From contig NC_056552.1 in assembly GCF_910596095.1 (NCBI RefSeq), positions 8,971,111-9,035,110 on the forward strand: a stretch of DNA of 64,000 nt. The letters are read 5' to 3'. The position numbers and the translations under genes were made by a program. The notes under the pieces are model-generated. The model searched no databases. It was given only the letters and a program-made list of their open reading frames with translations, and was not told the DNA's origin. The DNA is from Thunnus maccoyii (lineage: Eukaryota; Chordata; Actinopteri; Scombriformes; Scombridae). This document shows, in pieces, positions 47,738-59,074 of the stretch (its first letter is position 1; the number at the start of each line of letters is the position of its first letter).

Positions 47738-50700
47738 TCTCTGTGTGTATGAGAGAGTATGTGTAAGGGGTTAGGGTAATTAGGGAACACGCATAAAGGG
47801 GTTTCCATGGTAACCCCGGGTTGTTTGAAAGGCTGAGGGGAATGAATGGAGAGTCTGTTCACTCGTTCTCCCCACTCCATCACTCCTTTCACTCGTTCAC
47901 AACTCACTTCATTCCCAACTACTGGCTACAGTATTCCTTTTTCTCCCTGGGTTTTTTTGTTGTCCGCACAAGGGGACATTTTGATTGCACTCCTCAACAT
48001 TTCTCACATTCTCCAGCCCACCTACAACCCCCCCCCCCCCACACACACACACACACACAGGCACACATACGCACATAAACATGCAAAAACATGACCACAA
48101 ACAAGAAACACACTTCTGAACATTGCAAAGACGTGGGCATATAGGCACAGAGACACACACTCTCTAATTTTAATGTTTTGTCTGACAGAGACGCACAAAA
48201 GCATATATTTTGAAATCACAAGGCTCCTTCCTTTTTTTTCCTCTGCATTATTTGCAACAATAGAAACAGACTGAAAAGACCAGCAGGGGGATTTCTATTG
48301 CAGCAATCAGCCGTCACTTTCAGTTCCAATCACAGCACGGTATCGGCCAACCCCAAAGGTTAAAGGATGTAAGAAGTGTCTACAGGCAATCAGGAGCTGA
48401 ACACCTGTTAATCTATGTTTGTGCATGTGTGTCTATCTGTGTGTGTGTGTGTGTGTGTGTGTGTGGAGGGTGAAGTTAATAATACGTGTTAGTTTAACCC
48501 CCCCGACCTTGCTTTCGAACTGTAAATCAGTCAAGCTTTTCACCGTGCTGTAACTAGAGCTAAGAAGCTAGTGTGTGTTTGACACTGAATATGTCCTGTG
48601 TGGTTGAGTGGCTGCGTTCAAGGTCTAGTCAACTCGATTTGAGACAATGTAAGAATTATTTTGTGCAGAAAAGATTTGAATTGTATCATAATTAGTTTCA
48701 GCACACTGTAACATTTGCTGACTTTTTGACCAGACGCTCACAAAAGTTAATTTGCATGTTGAATGGCTGAATGGCAGTACTCGCTAAGAAAGCTGACTGT
48801 CCTGTTGTTCCTGCATGTGTTCGCGTAGGCTGAGGGGGAGGACAACCTGAAGAAGATGCAGTTGATGGAGCTGGCCATCCTCAATGGAACCTACAGAGAC
48901 GCCAATGTCAAGACGCGTAAGGATGACATCATAGCTAACATGTGGAGGAGGGTTGGTGGGTGACAAAGGAGGGGTCTCGGTACAGGAGTCCACTGTATAT
49001 ATGAACAATGCCTCTGTTTCTCCTGTTAAATAGACTGTTTGTCTCCTTCTTGTCCTCTCCTCTTCTTCCCCTGTCTATTGTATGTGTGTGCGCTCTGTGT
49101 GCGCTCGCGTGTGGGTGTACACATACTTGCATTATTGTATGTTCGTGTGCCGTACAGCCACCGCCGCCTTTCCTCTAGCGACCCCTCAGGCGCCTCGAAT
49201 AATCACAGGCCCGACACCCGTCCTGCCTCCCACCTTGCGCAACCCAGCTCCTGTCACCACGCCGACCATCATGCCCCTGATTCGTCAGATCCAGAGCTCC
49301 ACCCTCGTGCCGGGAGCCAATCCGCATGCAGCACTAGTGCAGCAAGGACCTGAATCTGGAATTATCTACACGCCTTATGAGTATCCCTACACACTCACGC
49401 CCTCCATATTGGAATACCCGATTGACTCAACTGGAGTATTAGGTAAATAAATGCAAAAGTCCATCACAGTCATACATAGACAATGGATGTATTATGAGAA
49501 CTGGATATTTGACTCCAATGAAAGTTGCCAAACAAGCGCATAAAACTTTTCTCTCCCTGACCCCGCCCGTTTGTCTAATAGACTGAACATTGAGTGAACA
49601 TCATTCATATAAAACTTGCTTTTCTAGGCCCTGGGGAAGTTTTACAAATACTGAATCTTCATGGTTTAAAAATTCAGGAAACACAGTGTAATAATCGGCT
49701 CTCTGTCAGCAACTTACAGTAACACATGTGTTCTGTAATAGCAGCCAATGGGGAAAATGTGTAAAGTTCTGCAGGGGCATAAAACTAAGACCTGAACCTG
49801 GCTTGTAGGTGCATCTTTGTGACCTTACTTGACTTGACTGGTGCCGCCAAATTTGAGCCCTGAACTCATCCATTAGTGTGAAGCAAAGCATACGACACGT
49901 TGCAAGTAGATGATTGGCTCAGTCAGAGAGAGAAAAGGGGAAATGTATTTAAAGGATAAATTACAGAAGAGGCTTAACCTAAGGTCCACTTACTAGCTTT
50001 TTTCAGAGCTTAGTTTCAAAATGATCCTCCTCAGCATATGGAAGTAGCTCAGTTGTCATCACATGATGTAGTATAGCACTTTATTTTCATGATAACCGGT
50101 GAACATGCATGAGTTAGGATGTGTTTTATTGTTAAATACTCTTTCCAAATTATATTTTTTAAAAATCATACATGAGCCAGAATCAGGCCTGAAGCTTTAC
50201 CCCAAACAATGTCCAGAAACAGACTGAAAACCAGATATGGAACCAGTCAACATCAAGTTGGGTTTGATAGTAAAACGCCGCGGTTCGCCACTGGGACAAA
50301 TTGGCTGCCATATCCAGCTCTTGTAATACATCCACGACATACATTGATGCATGCTGATGCTCATTGCTGGGCTAACAGTCCCTTCTCCCTGTGTTTTTGC
50401 AGGTATGGCTTTCCCAACCAAAGGCTAAGCGATAGCAACCCTTCCTAGCACACACACGGACTGGCTTGCAGAGACCCCCTCCCCTCCCCCTCCCCTCTTA
50501 CCCCCCTACATACTTGTCCTACAGGGCAAACACTAAAAGTTTGCTCATACTTTAGGATGACAGATTCCTCGACAGTCATTCTGTAGTCAAGTGTCCATTC
50601 CTTCGCTCATTACTCTGTTAATTTCCTCTTTGTATTAGCAGACTAGTGTTGTGGTGTGACAGCATAACCTATTTAACTTTTTTTAATAGTTCAGCTTCCG

Positions 50701-52022
50701 CTTGTAATTTTAACACATTTTAGTGAACCCATAGATATTTTAGCGCCGCTGTTTGTGATTTAATATACTGTATGTTAAAGCTTATTTTGATCACAAAGCT
50801 ATAGAGTGACTTTGCTTACAGCTGATATTGAATCTACTAGTGAAGCTTAGTGAGAAATTAGTGGTTTGGATTAATCTTTTCTTTAGAGAACAGAGCAGAA
50901 GACCACAAAACAACAAGAAATTCTGCCTCTTAGAAGCGTGATGTTTGACTTATTTTCACCCTCAGCCTTGAACACTTTGTAAATTCATGGTTTCACTGAT
51001 GTTGGTGCCATGGGTGGACTGTCTGATGTCTTTCTGATGAGTAACCTTCTGTGTTCTGTTTTGGCAATGTCATCGCGCTGTTAGCAGGTGCCATGACCAC
51101 TAAGGTACGACGCCACGACAAGAGAATCCATCCTTACCAAAGGGTAGTGACCACAGACAGAGGTTAGTTAGCTCACCAGCCACTTTATGTGTGTGTATGT
51201 GTGTGTGTTAGTGTGCGTGCATGCAGACCAATGGACCAATTTCAGTTTACATGTGTCTGTAATACGGCATGCCTAAAAAGAAATAACTGTATCAGGCAAA
51301 AAGGTCACACGCTGAAGCAGCTTCAGTGTAAAATGTGAAACAGTATTTGTTGCAGTGAAAGTGAAATAAGTGAGCAGATTGAGAGGAACCATGTTAGGGG
51401 TGACAGCTGCAGTGGTTATCTTTGCTCGCCTGTTAGATAAACTGGACGGCTTGCAGGCCGGGACCCTCTCAATTAGAATGGATCACTCCATTCATGTGAC
51501 TCGGTCCTTGTGACTCTGGATTTGGAGTCCTCTCAGAACTTTTTTTTTTTTTGTTGTTGTTTATCTCTTCACTACTACTTTTTACCCTACAAATACTGTG
51601 GGAAGTTTTATTTATACCCAACTTCATTCCAGTAGATTTCCACAAAATGTATTTTTTATTATTAATTAATTCCTGTGTTGTGCCCAATGACTATATGATA
51701 CTTAAAGTAACAGTGATTGTTTCCTAAAGGTCATTCAATTCAAGTGCATTATGATCTTTGGTCTTTACTACTAAAACACAGCGTGTGATAACTACTGAAG
51801 TCTGTGTTACAAGCTCTTTTGTATGAAATACTGTTGTTTGTGGTCTTATCAGTCACCCACTGGACTTTATCATTGGGACTGTTTACATCTTTCATATATT
51901 TCCTAGCCAGAGTGGTGCTGTTACCATGTATTTAGCTGCAAAATAAATTTGTATATAGGGATTTTAAGGATTTAAGTGCTTATATGAAGCTTATGGAACA
52001 AAATCGCTTGGAAATACTTGTA

Positions 52023-52059
<37 letters not shown>

Positions 52060-53155
52060 TTTTTTTAGTTTGTAAATTTTTATTTTTGTTTTTACGGTAT
52101 GCTTTTTATAGATGAAGTGTCTCCATGTAAACTTCAAACTTTATTCAAAGTGTGTAGCTACTACTGTTTTAGTCACCGCGAAAGGTGGCAATGAAGGCAG
52201 TGTTTTGCTCTGTGTATTTAAGATGAGGTGACCTTCTCAATTCACAGGCCTCGTGACTGTTTTATGCAATAGAAATGGACTAGCTAGCTACATTATGTGT
52301 GTGTGTGAGCAGTGGTGCTCTTGTTGTACACGATGGACAAAAAACACTAAAAGGCAATAAAGATGACTATTGAAAAAAATCTCTAAAGCAAACCAAAGCC
52401 TCTAAATTCTTGTAGTTAGACTGTCTATTGTTAAAATGTTTCTTAAGTCCCTCTAAAATCACCATCTCTTAACCTCTCATCGCTGTCTCTTATGGTGCCT
52501 CTTTGCTTACTGTAGTTATTAGGTGCTCTTCTAATACTTCATAGCAAAAAGATCAAACCATAATCAATAATCAGTAAACCTTAATCACAACTGTTAATCA
52601 TCAAGATCTTATGCCTGCTGCTAAACAACAGCTCTAGCTGTCAGTGAGTGAAAGTATTTCTGAGGCCCAGACACTTCTCTTTGGACATAAAGGTCACTCT
52701 CTCACCCACATGAAACCATGCTGTCTCCCTCTCTGTCCATGGTTTCACTGTCTGTCTGCTAGACGTAGCACAGCTAGCATGAGTAGTTTCACTATAGCAG
52801 CAGTCACATGATAGGAGGGGTATCTCCTAAAACCTACCCATGCAAACACCTTCATGAGCGCATGTGAGCATCGCTAACCAGCCATTCCTTATGTCAACAC
52901 CCGGTGGTTGATGTAAGTCCTTGTGAATGGTTGTGCATGGCTCATGAAGGTGTTCTGCTGCTCCTACCTCGTGCCCCTTGTGCTGTGTGACTGCAGTAGA
53001 TCTGCCTTGTTGTCATCCTGACGCCACTAGCTGACACTAATCTCTTTTCTATCTTTTTTTCTTTTTATGTCCCCTTTTATGTGCCCTTTTTTTCCTTTCC
53101 ACGTCTGTCCGTCTCTGTCTGTCTAACTCTAGCTGCCACGGCAACTAACCCATGA
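38968..53155 (+). CDS. qki: Quaking (QKI) STAR-family RNA-binding protein; QKI-5-type isoform, 340 aa
   Basis: Exons 38968-39109, 41731-41879, 43165-43281, 47402-47545, 48829-48916, 49158-49442, 51088-51162 and 53133-53155 (1023 nt with stop). Quaking binds ACUAAY motifs and controls splicing, stability and translation of mRNAs and circular-RNA formation. The N-terminal QUA1 dimer domain contains [14 protein letters not shown] and LERLLDEEIGRVR. The KH domain (about 85-150) contains the GPRG loop in [14 protein letters not shown] and the phrase [18 protein letters not shown]2 follows ([17 protein letters not shown]). A Pro-rich tail has [12 protein letters not shown]. The isoform ending [19 protein letters not shown] carries the nuclear signal of QKI-5. 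Human QKI-5 is 341 aa. Divergence in exon 2 ([12 protein letters not shown]) suggests one of several teleost paralogues; I cannot say which. Confidence 0.95.
39484..39547 (+). repeat. (CT)n microsatellite in qki intron 1
   Basis: A long CT run, followed at 39607-39635 by a CA run. Confidence 0.96.
40802..40832 (+). repeat. (TG)n microsatellite in qki intron 1
   Basis: Perfect TG run of about 31 bases. Confidence 0.95.
41476..41553 (+). repeat. (TGTC)n tetranucleotide repeat in qki intron 1
   Basis: TGTC units with CTGCC variants ending 177 bp before exon 2. It produces a Cys/Leu/Ser/Val-repeat open frame that is not a gene. Confidence 0.95.
42532..42573 (+). repeat. (CA)n microsatellite in qki intron 2
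   Basis: CA run with one TA interruption. Confidence 0.95.
43401..44127. mobile_element. Element A copy 2 with internal tandem duplication, in qki intron 3
   Basis: It starts after TTAA (43397-43400) with aggaatagttcaacattttg and ends tttcccaaaatgccaaactatt. The interior is amplified: the phrase actggaaaca(g/a)gg recurs at 43524, 43738 and 43945, with two nearly identical units between. It is non-coding. Confidence 0.8.
44588..45177 (+). repeat. (TATC)n tetranucleotide array, about 590 bp, in qki intron 3
   Basis: Almost pure ATCT units with scattered TGTC variants and single-base phase slips. It is by far the longest simple repeat in the window. Assembly length may be unreliable. Confidence 0.97.
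45748..46231. mobile_element. Element A copy 3 in qki intron 3
   Basis: After TTAA (45744-45747): aggaacactttgatgttttg at the left, and the inverted right end gcaaaattattcct. It contains ggccaagaaatagttccagc and the mirrored ttatgctaagctaaactaac, as in the other copies. Confidence 0.8.
46240..46780. mobile_element. Element D: dispersed teleost repeat fragment
   Basis: Phrases such as attacagttcatcctgaggg, ggaacatgattgtctggacc, catccaaaatttcatggcaa and tgccatccctagtg match a repeat I know to be common in fish genomes, with two related sub-units (aaaattaagggatcactaaa and aaaagttagacgatcaccaa). The superfamily is unassigned and it has no coding sequence. Confidence 0.55.
47706..47737 (+). repeat. 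(GT)n microsatellite in qki intron 4
   Basis: GT run of about 32 bases. Further CA and GT runs lie at 48035-48059 and 48439-48465 in the same intron, the former preceded by a C10 run. Confidence 0.95.
50403..50428 (+). CDS. qki: qki alternative terminal exon, QKI-6 type
   Basis: After acceptor tgtttttgcag this 26-base coding segment joins exon 6 in phase 1 and encodes GMAFPTKG and stop, identical to the QKI-6 C-terminus. This isoform would be 316 aa and, by family knowledge, both nuclear and cytoplasmic because it lacks the QKI-5 nuclear signal. Its 3'UTR would run into the following sequence. Confidence 0.93.
51088..51162 (+). CDS. qki: qki QKI-5-specific exon (nuclear localisation signal)
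   Basis: Between ttagcag and donor G|gttagt. It encodes [19 protein letters not shown] and the following VVTTDR. The KRIHPYQR segment corresponds to the STAR nuclear localisation signal RVHPYQR of mammalian QKI-5, with conservative changes. It splices to 53133-53155, which ends in AATATNP; human ends in AATGN. Confidence 0.92.
52026..52057 (+). repeat. poly(T) tract between qki terminal exons
   Basis: T-run of about 32 bases within the QKI-6 3'UTR / QKI-5 intron. Confidence 0.95.
53133..53155 (+). CDS. qki: qki QKI-5 final coding exon
   Basis: After acceptor ctaactctag, 23 bases complete Ala and add ATATNP before TGA. An ACTAAC motif (53144-53149), the preferred quaking binding site, lies within this exon just before the stop. 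Confidence 0.85.
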
Positions 53156-55500
53156 CCCCTTGACCTTCTGACCTTTCCGCCCACTGATGACCCACCCATC
53201 TCTGCCCGCTGGCGTGCTCATTGGCCCACGGCCCCGCCACTCCCCCAGCTCAGCCAACCAGAGACCAGCACATTGGGAACAACCTGGCTGCTTCTGTCTA
53301 ACCAACCAACCAGACGACAGCGATCATGGGAATAAACCTCAGGACCCCGCCCATCACCGAGTCCTAACCTAAACTTTACCAAACGTGCCTTCCTTCCGAA
53401 AGTTCAAAGCCAGTCTAAGATTTTTTTTTATAACCATCCAACAGCCACAATCCCAATTTGTATTTGCCATGCACAACCAGTAGACTTTATTGGGAAAGGG
53501 CCCCAAAGCGGTGAAGGGCTCCCAAACCAATCCCTGGCTGTGCCAAACTGTCTCTCTGAGCTGCCCTGCCCTCAGTCCATGTGATGCAATAATAATGACT
53601 CTATTAATAGCATGGTAACTATACTGATTATGATGATAATTGTACTTATCCAGCACAGAAACCCTCCATAAACACTAAACTAAAAGAGATATGTTGATAT
53701 TTTGACGTATTTTTCCTCATTGGGCGCTGAAACTTACCAAGTGTCTTTTTAAGTGTTTCCTCTTTGTGTCAACATACATTAAATGAAAGGTTCATAATTT
53801 GTCAAGACTGTTTAAAACAACAGTCAGGTGCCCAAATGAACATTGACACATGTTTTTCTTGCTGGACTCATTCCTCCTGTTCATACTGGCCGTTAGAGGA
53901 CCCCTTCATAATTTCAATGTAAGTAATGGAGGACAAAATCCACAAGCATCCCTCTGTGCATACATGTGTTTCAAAGTTTATCTGGAGATATTATGTAGCT
54001 TCAGCTGTCCAAATTAGTCAATTCAAGTCAATATATTTCAAATTTACTGTCTTCTTAGTGCCAAATCAATTCTTTTTGTCACGATCATTAAAGATATCCA
54101 CTTTAATTGACTAACTCAGACAGTTGAAGCCTCATATTATCTTCAGAGAAACTTTTAAATACATTTTTGCCAAAAACAAGGACTGTGGATTTTGTCCTCC
54201 ATCATTTACATTGAAAGTGCATTTGGAGGAGATCTTTTAATGGTCAGTATGAACAGGAGGAATGATTACAGCAAGAAAAACCTGCTTGAATGTTCATATG
54301 GGCACCTGACTATTGTTTTAAGACACTTGAAAAATTGTGAACCTATCTTTTAGTTTCATTATAACACATAATTGGTGTTAAAATGTTCATATATTAACAC
54401 GCTTTCCCTCGAAATGTAACACCAATGTGTCGTTCCAGCGATCTATTTAAAATGTCTCTTGCTTTTTTTAAGAGCGTATCATTTTCTGCTTCGTTTACCT
54501 TTAAAAAAAAAAAAAACGTCTCGTTAGTGTGACTTCCATTTCTGTTTGCCACATTTTGAACAAGTGACGCTAAAAAAAAAAGCCATCGCTCACTCGAGTT
54601 AAAACGCGCAGAACTTCTCTCGTCATGAAGCGACAGGTGCTCAGTGAGGAAAAAACAAAAAAAAACTGAAATCCAAAATGCCAAAGTATCTCGTTTTTTC
54701 TAAGTAGGTAAGGCACGTTACCCTCGAAGTCAACATATACAGTATAAATGCCAAGCCTGTGCTCACTCACAGTACAGATACACACACACACAAACACACA
54801 CACACAAACACACAGGGAAGGTTGCACTTCTTTTGTCTAAATGTAGAGGATTTACACAACGATGCCTTTGCCTTTATCACACTACAGTATTGTATGAGCT
54901 TGAACAAACAGTGCCTTTATTTATGGAGTGCGATGGAACAATGTTACACCTAAATCTTTCACTACCACATTATGGATTTATGCCCGGCGTGAAAATTATG
55001 TCATTTGGGTTTATGCAGATGAATTATGGCTGCAGCCTAATTGTCATTGACAGTTTATGGCTTTACATGCATATAACTCTTCTCAATTCCTATTTTAGTG
55101 CCAAAAAAAAGTGGCTCATTTGAATTGGCACTGAGCTCCGACTACAATGTCTGAAATGTTTATGTGAGGTTCAGATGCCTCAAGAGAACAGTGTTATATT
55201 TTATCCTTTCTTTTTTTTTTTGTTTGTTTGTTTGTTTTTTGATTGTTTGGTTGTTTGATTGTTTTGTTGGAGATGAATTCGTCCATACATATATTTTGCA
55301 TGTGTATCCGCTTTTTCTCAGAGCACAAACAGTTTGACTGTGACTCTACATACATACACACACACACACAGAAAAAAAAACAAACACCTGATGCCTTGAT
55401 ATCAAACAAATCATGGAGTCGTAACATCTGTAACAAGTTTATAATGTATTTTTATATTCTATTTTGTACGTGAAAATAACATTAAATGACCTTTTCAGAT
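53156..55500 (+). other. qki: qki QKI-5 3'UTR
   Basis: Non-coding sequence after the stop. Hexamers AATAAA at 53331-53336 and ATTAAA near 55482 are candidate poly(A) signals. Element B copy 3 lies inside (53783-54348). The hexamers at 51942-51947 and 52356-52361 lie between the two QKI-5 exons and would suit the QKI-6 transcript. Confidence 0.45.
53783..54348. mobile_element. Element B copy 3 in qki 3' region
   Basis: It starts after TTAA (53779-53782) with aaaggttcataatttgtcaa and ends cttgaaaaattgtgaaccta. The arms pair along almost the full length: gttcatactggccgttagag against a right-arm block with tggtcagtatgaacaggagg. Confidence 0.8.
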
Positions 55501-56300
55501 AAGAATGTAATGCCTTATTATGGAGAATAATTTGATGAATTTAACTATCTATCTGTCATGTGTCATCAGTAATCCTGTCACCTTCTCAATGTCCTGAAAT
55601 ACTGGAGTCTCTGATGTTTTCTGTATTAACTTGAGCCTTTTGAAATCAGCATTGCTTGCCTCCTGTGCCTTTTGTATACGAGTGTGACAATTAACAGTGT
55701 AGTTCAACATTAATCTACTCTTCTGTGCCAAGTGTAGGTTACTAACTGTTACCACTTCTGTGATTATTAACCACTTTAATTGTATCTGTCTCTGCTTTGG
55801 ACTCCTTTTAAAATACATGTGTGTCTAAAAAAAGAAGTGAAGAAAAAAAAAAGAGAAAGTGTTGATCGATGAACTTTTAACTTTTAAAGTATTCTGAGCA
55901 GGAATAACTCTTTGTACTGGAAGGCAATCCTAGCACACTATTAAACTCATAGTTGTAAAACTAACAAACTTTGTTGCTTTTTCTCTGTAGCACTTAATTA
56001 TGCAAATCAGCTTCCTTTCTGCATACTAATCACCAAACACTTCTTAGATACTGAGAAAAAAGTGGTGGTTTTGCATCAGCCAATCCTTTGACTACACAAA
56101 CATCCAACAGATACTTCAGACTAGATGCAGGGAAAAGGCCACAACATGTTTCTTCCCACTTCTCCTTTTACTGTGTTCTTTCCCTCTTTCTCTATCTTTT
56201 CTCGTCATTGAAGTGGGCATTTCACACATTTGTGTAATAAGAGAGAACAAAACACACCCAGCTCACCATGGTTTCTCAGAGGCATGCACATGTATAACAG

Positions 56301-56319
56301 AAAAAAAAAAAAAAAAAAA

Positions 56320-56351
<32 letters not shown>
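56301..56351 (+). repeat. A-run followed by 29-base G-run
   Basis: A19, then GGAG, then 29 uninterrupted G. Such a G-run is rare in vertebrate DNA. Confidence 0.93.
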
Positions 56352-56353
<2 letters not shown>

Positions 56354-56883
56354 CAGGTTTTGGAGCACTAGATGGCTAGGGGATTGAAGGGAAATTGATT
56401 GTGCAAGCTCGCCCTCAAACATCTGCAGAGTAAATATTACACAGGATAACAGTCTGTCCCTGAAGTCTACGCTAATAACCTACATGTGTCATAGTAGCAA
56501 CATTTGTTTTAATCAGGCTTTTGTTTTCATCGCTAATGGTGCGCTTATTAAAAATTAAAGCATAGAAAAGTTAATTCGAGCCTTTGACACTTGAAGTTAA
56601 AAGTGAAAATTCCCTTTAAACTAGTACACACATTTGCAAAAAGGAAAAAAAAAAAAAAAATAGAAAATCACATGGGGTTTTCCATGGTGAATACAGCAGT
56701 GGGTGGCTCATTCGTCCTCTCCCTGCCCTTCCTGCTTTCATTGTGGAGTCGGGGGTGATATTGAACTTCAGGCTTGGAGTTGAGCCTGCTCTGCAGCCGC
56801 AACCCCAGCCCCCTGATCAGAGAGAGAGAAAGGACATAATGTGACCGCTGCTGACAATCCTCTGGACAGGAAGAAGCAGAGAT

Positions 56884-56917
<34 letters not shown>

Positions 56918-57772
56918 GAGAGAGAGAGAGAGGACAGGGATGGGTGGGGGTGCGTGAGTGTTTGGATGGGTGTGTACTCTTGTCTGTTTTTCCTGTTTTT
57001 AGTCAAGTTTTCTTTCTTTTTCTTGTTCTCCTCGTCTGGTATGAAACACTCTTCAAGCATCTGGTAATGTATTCTGCAGTCAGCTCTCGCCATTGCCAAC
57101 ACTGGGGCCCAGAGCACCCAGCGCTTATAATCAAAGTGTGTTTGTGTGTGCATGGGTGTGTGTGTGTGTGTGTGTGGGAGAAAAAAGAGAGAGAGAGGAA
57201 AAGACAGGTTGATTTACATTGCCTATGTATGCACGGCATTCTCCACATAATGAACAGCTCCAGATTTCCTCTGCTTGGTAAATATTTAATGACCGAGTGG
57301 CGGAATGATTTTAGCTGGATAACAGTGGAGTCCTAAGCTGCGGGGAAACGGCTCAAAAGTTGTATTTCAAACCCCTCTCTCCTCTTGTCCTCTTCCCATG
57401 TAAATAAGGCCAACTCCCCCTAACTCCACACACCCCTCTGAGGCAGTTTAAAGACCCAACACTGTCTCCTTGTCTCCTTGACAACCAGCATACACTGGGG
57501 TCCTGTCGTGGCCTCTCTGTCTTTTGTGTTTGGGAGCTCAGAGAGACAGAAAGAAAGAAAGACAGAAAGAAAGAAAGAGAGAGAGACAGGAAAGAAAAAA
57601 AAAGAGGAAGAGAGGAGGAGAAGATGAAAACAAGAGTTGCTGAAAAAGAAGATGACAACAAAGATGACATCACAGCTATTTTTTTTTTTTATTCCCACAA
57701 CCAAAAATTTGATGATGATGATGATGATTAGCCCAAGGCACAAAATGGGTGGCAGCTCAGTCTGGGAGTGTG

Positions 57773-57776
<4 letters not shown>

Positions 57777-57830
<54 letters not shown>
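57777..57830 (+). repeat. (GA)n microsatellite
   Basis: GA run with one extra G. Confidence 0.96.
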
Positions 57831-58460
57831 GCCCAGGGCTGAATGGAGCATTGTGGGAAGACAGTGGGCACACTGGGCAGTAACACAGAGAACACTAACT
57901 CACAGATCATGCCAGCGAGTCTGAAAACACCCACACTGGGCGACAATGGCAAACTTCATCGCTCCACTTGGCCCCTTCTGAATACACACATACAATGGCA
58001 GAATCCAAATAAGATGCTCTGTTATTTGCGAAATTCAACACACTAAATTCCTTCACTGCCTCTGTCCCTTTGACCGGCAGCAGATGGCCACAGACGTGCG
58101 CGTACGTGTGCGTGTGTGGGGGGTCTTGTAGCTGTGTTGCATCATGGGTAAGTACGCAGCAGGGTTGAAAGGTGGGAAATCGTGCACTTACAGGCCTGAC
58201 AGGTGTCATATGGAAGTTAACACATGCAGCTCTAGGCCTACTTCTCTACTTCAAGTGGTGCAAACAGCAAATCCAACTTGTATCTATTGTGACATGCATC
58301 AAATTTAACTTAATCAGCCAATTAAATCTATTTAGACTGAGGACTAATAAGAACCAGAACCAATGAGTTTGACTCCTCTTTAGTCGGTTTTGGTTCTTTT
58401 TTGTCAGCTCTCTGCTGCCTCCCTGTGGATCATATGAGGAAGTTCACGCTTTATTCTTAA

Positions 58461-59070
58461 AGGACAAGTTCACAATTTTTCAAGTCTGTCTTATAACAAC
58501 AGTCAGGTGTCCATACGAACACTGAAAAAAGTTTTTGTTGCTGTAATCATTCCTCCTGTTCATACTGGCTATTAAAAGATCCTCTTCAAATGCATTTTAA
58601 ATGTAAGTGATGGGTGCCAAAATCCACAGTGTGTCCACACATTTTGTCATTTTGTGCAAAAAATGTATTCAAAAGTTTATCTGAAGGTTATATGAAGCTC
58701 CAGCAGTCAGAGTTAGTCATATCAAGTGGATATCTGACACATTTACAGTCTTTTTAGCATCAAATTACCTCTTTGTGTGTCTTCAGACAGTGTTTCCCTG
58801 TTGAGCTGCGGTGGAAGTAACAAAAAGAGGGACTTTGGCACTAAAAAGACTGTAATGTTGAAAGATATCTACTTGATTTGACTCATTTGGACGACTGAAG
58901 TTTCATATTAGCTTCAGATAAACTTTTAAGTACATTTTGGCCCCCATCACATACGTTTCGAGTGTGTCATGAAGGGATCTTCTATTGGTCAGTATAAACA
59001 AGAGGAATGATTACAGCAAGAAAAACCTGCGTCAATGATCATCTGGACTCCTGACTGTTGTTTTAAGATT
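58461..59070. mobile_element. Element B copy 4
   Basis: It starts after TTAA (58457-58460) with aggacaagttcacaattttt. The right arm runs to about ctgactgttgttttaagatt and then loses its outer end. The central hairpin arms are ttacctctttgtg and caaaaagagggactt, with weaker pairing than in copy 1. Confidence 0.78.
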
Positions 59071-59074
59071 TAGA

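Larger units (their letters stand above)
55501..58455. other. intergenic, low-complexity rich
   Basis: No firm gene. It contains A19 directly followed by a G29 run (56301-56351), A28 at 56887-56914, GA-rich tracts at 57540-57620 and 57777-57830, and a (GAT)n run at 57711-57728. Minus-strand open frames here are made of these repeats and lack domains. Confidence 0.6.

Noticed and set aside
56668-57153. 161-codon minus-strand open frame
   Set aside because: Contains Lys, Phe and Ser/Leu runs from A-, T- and GA-rich tracts; no homologue recognised.
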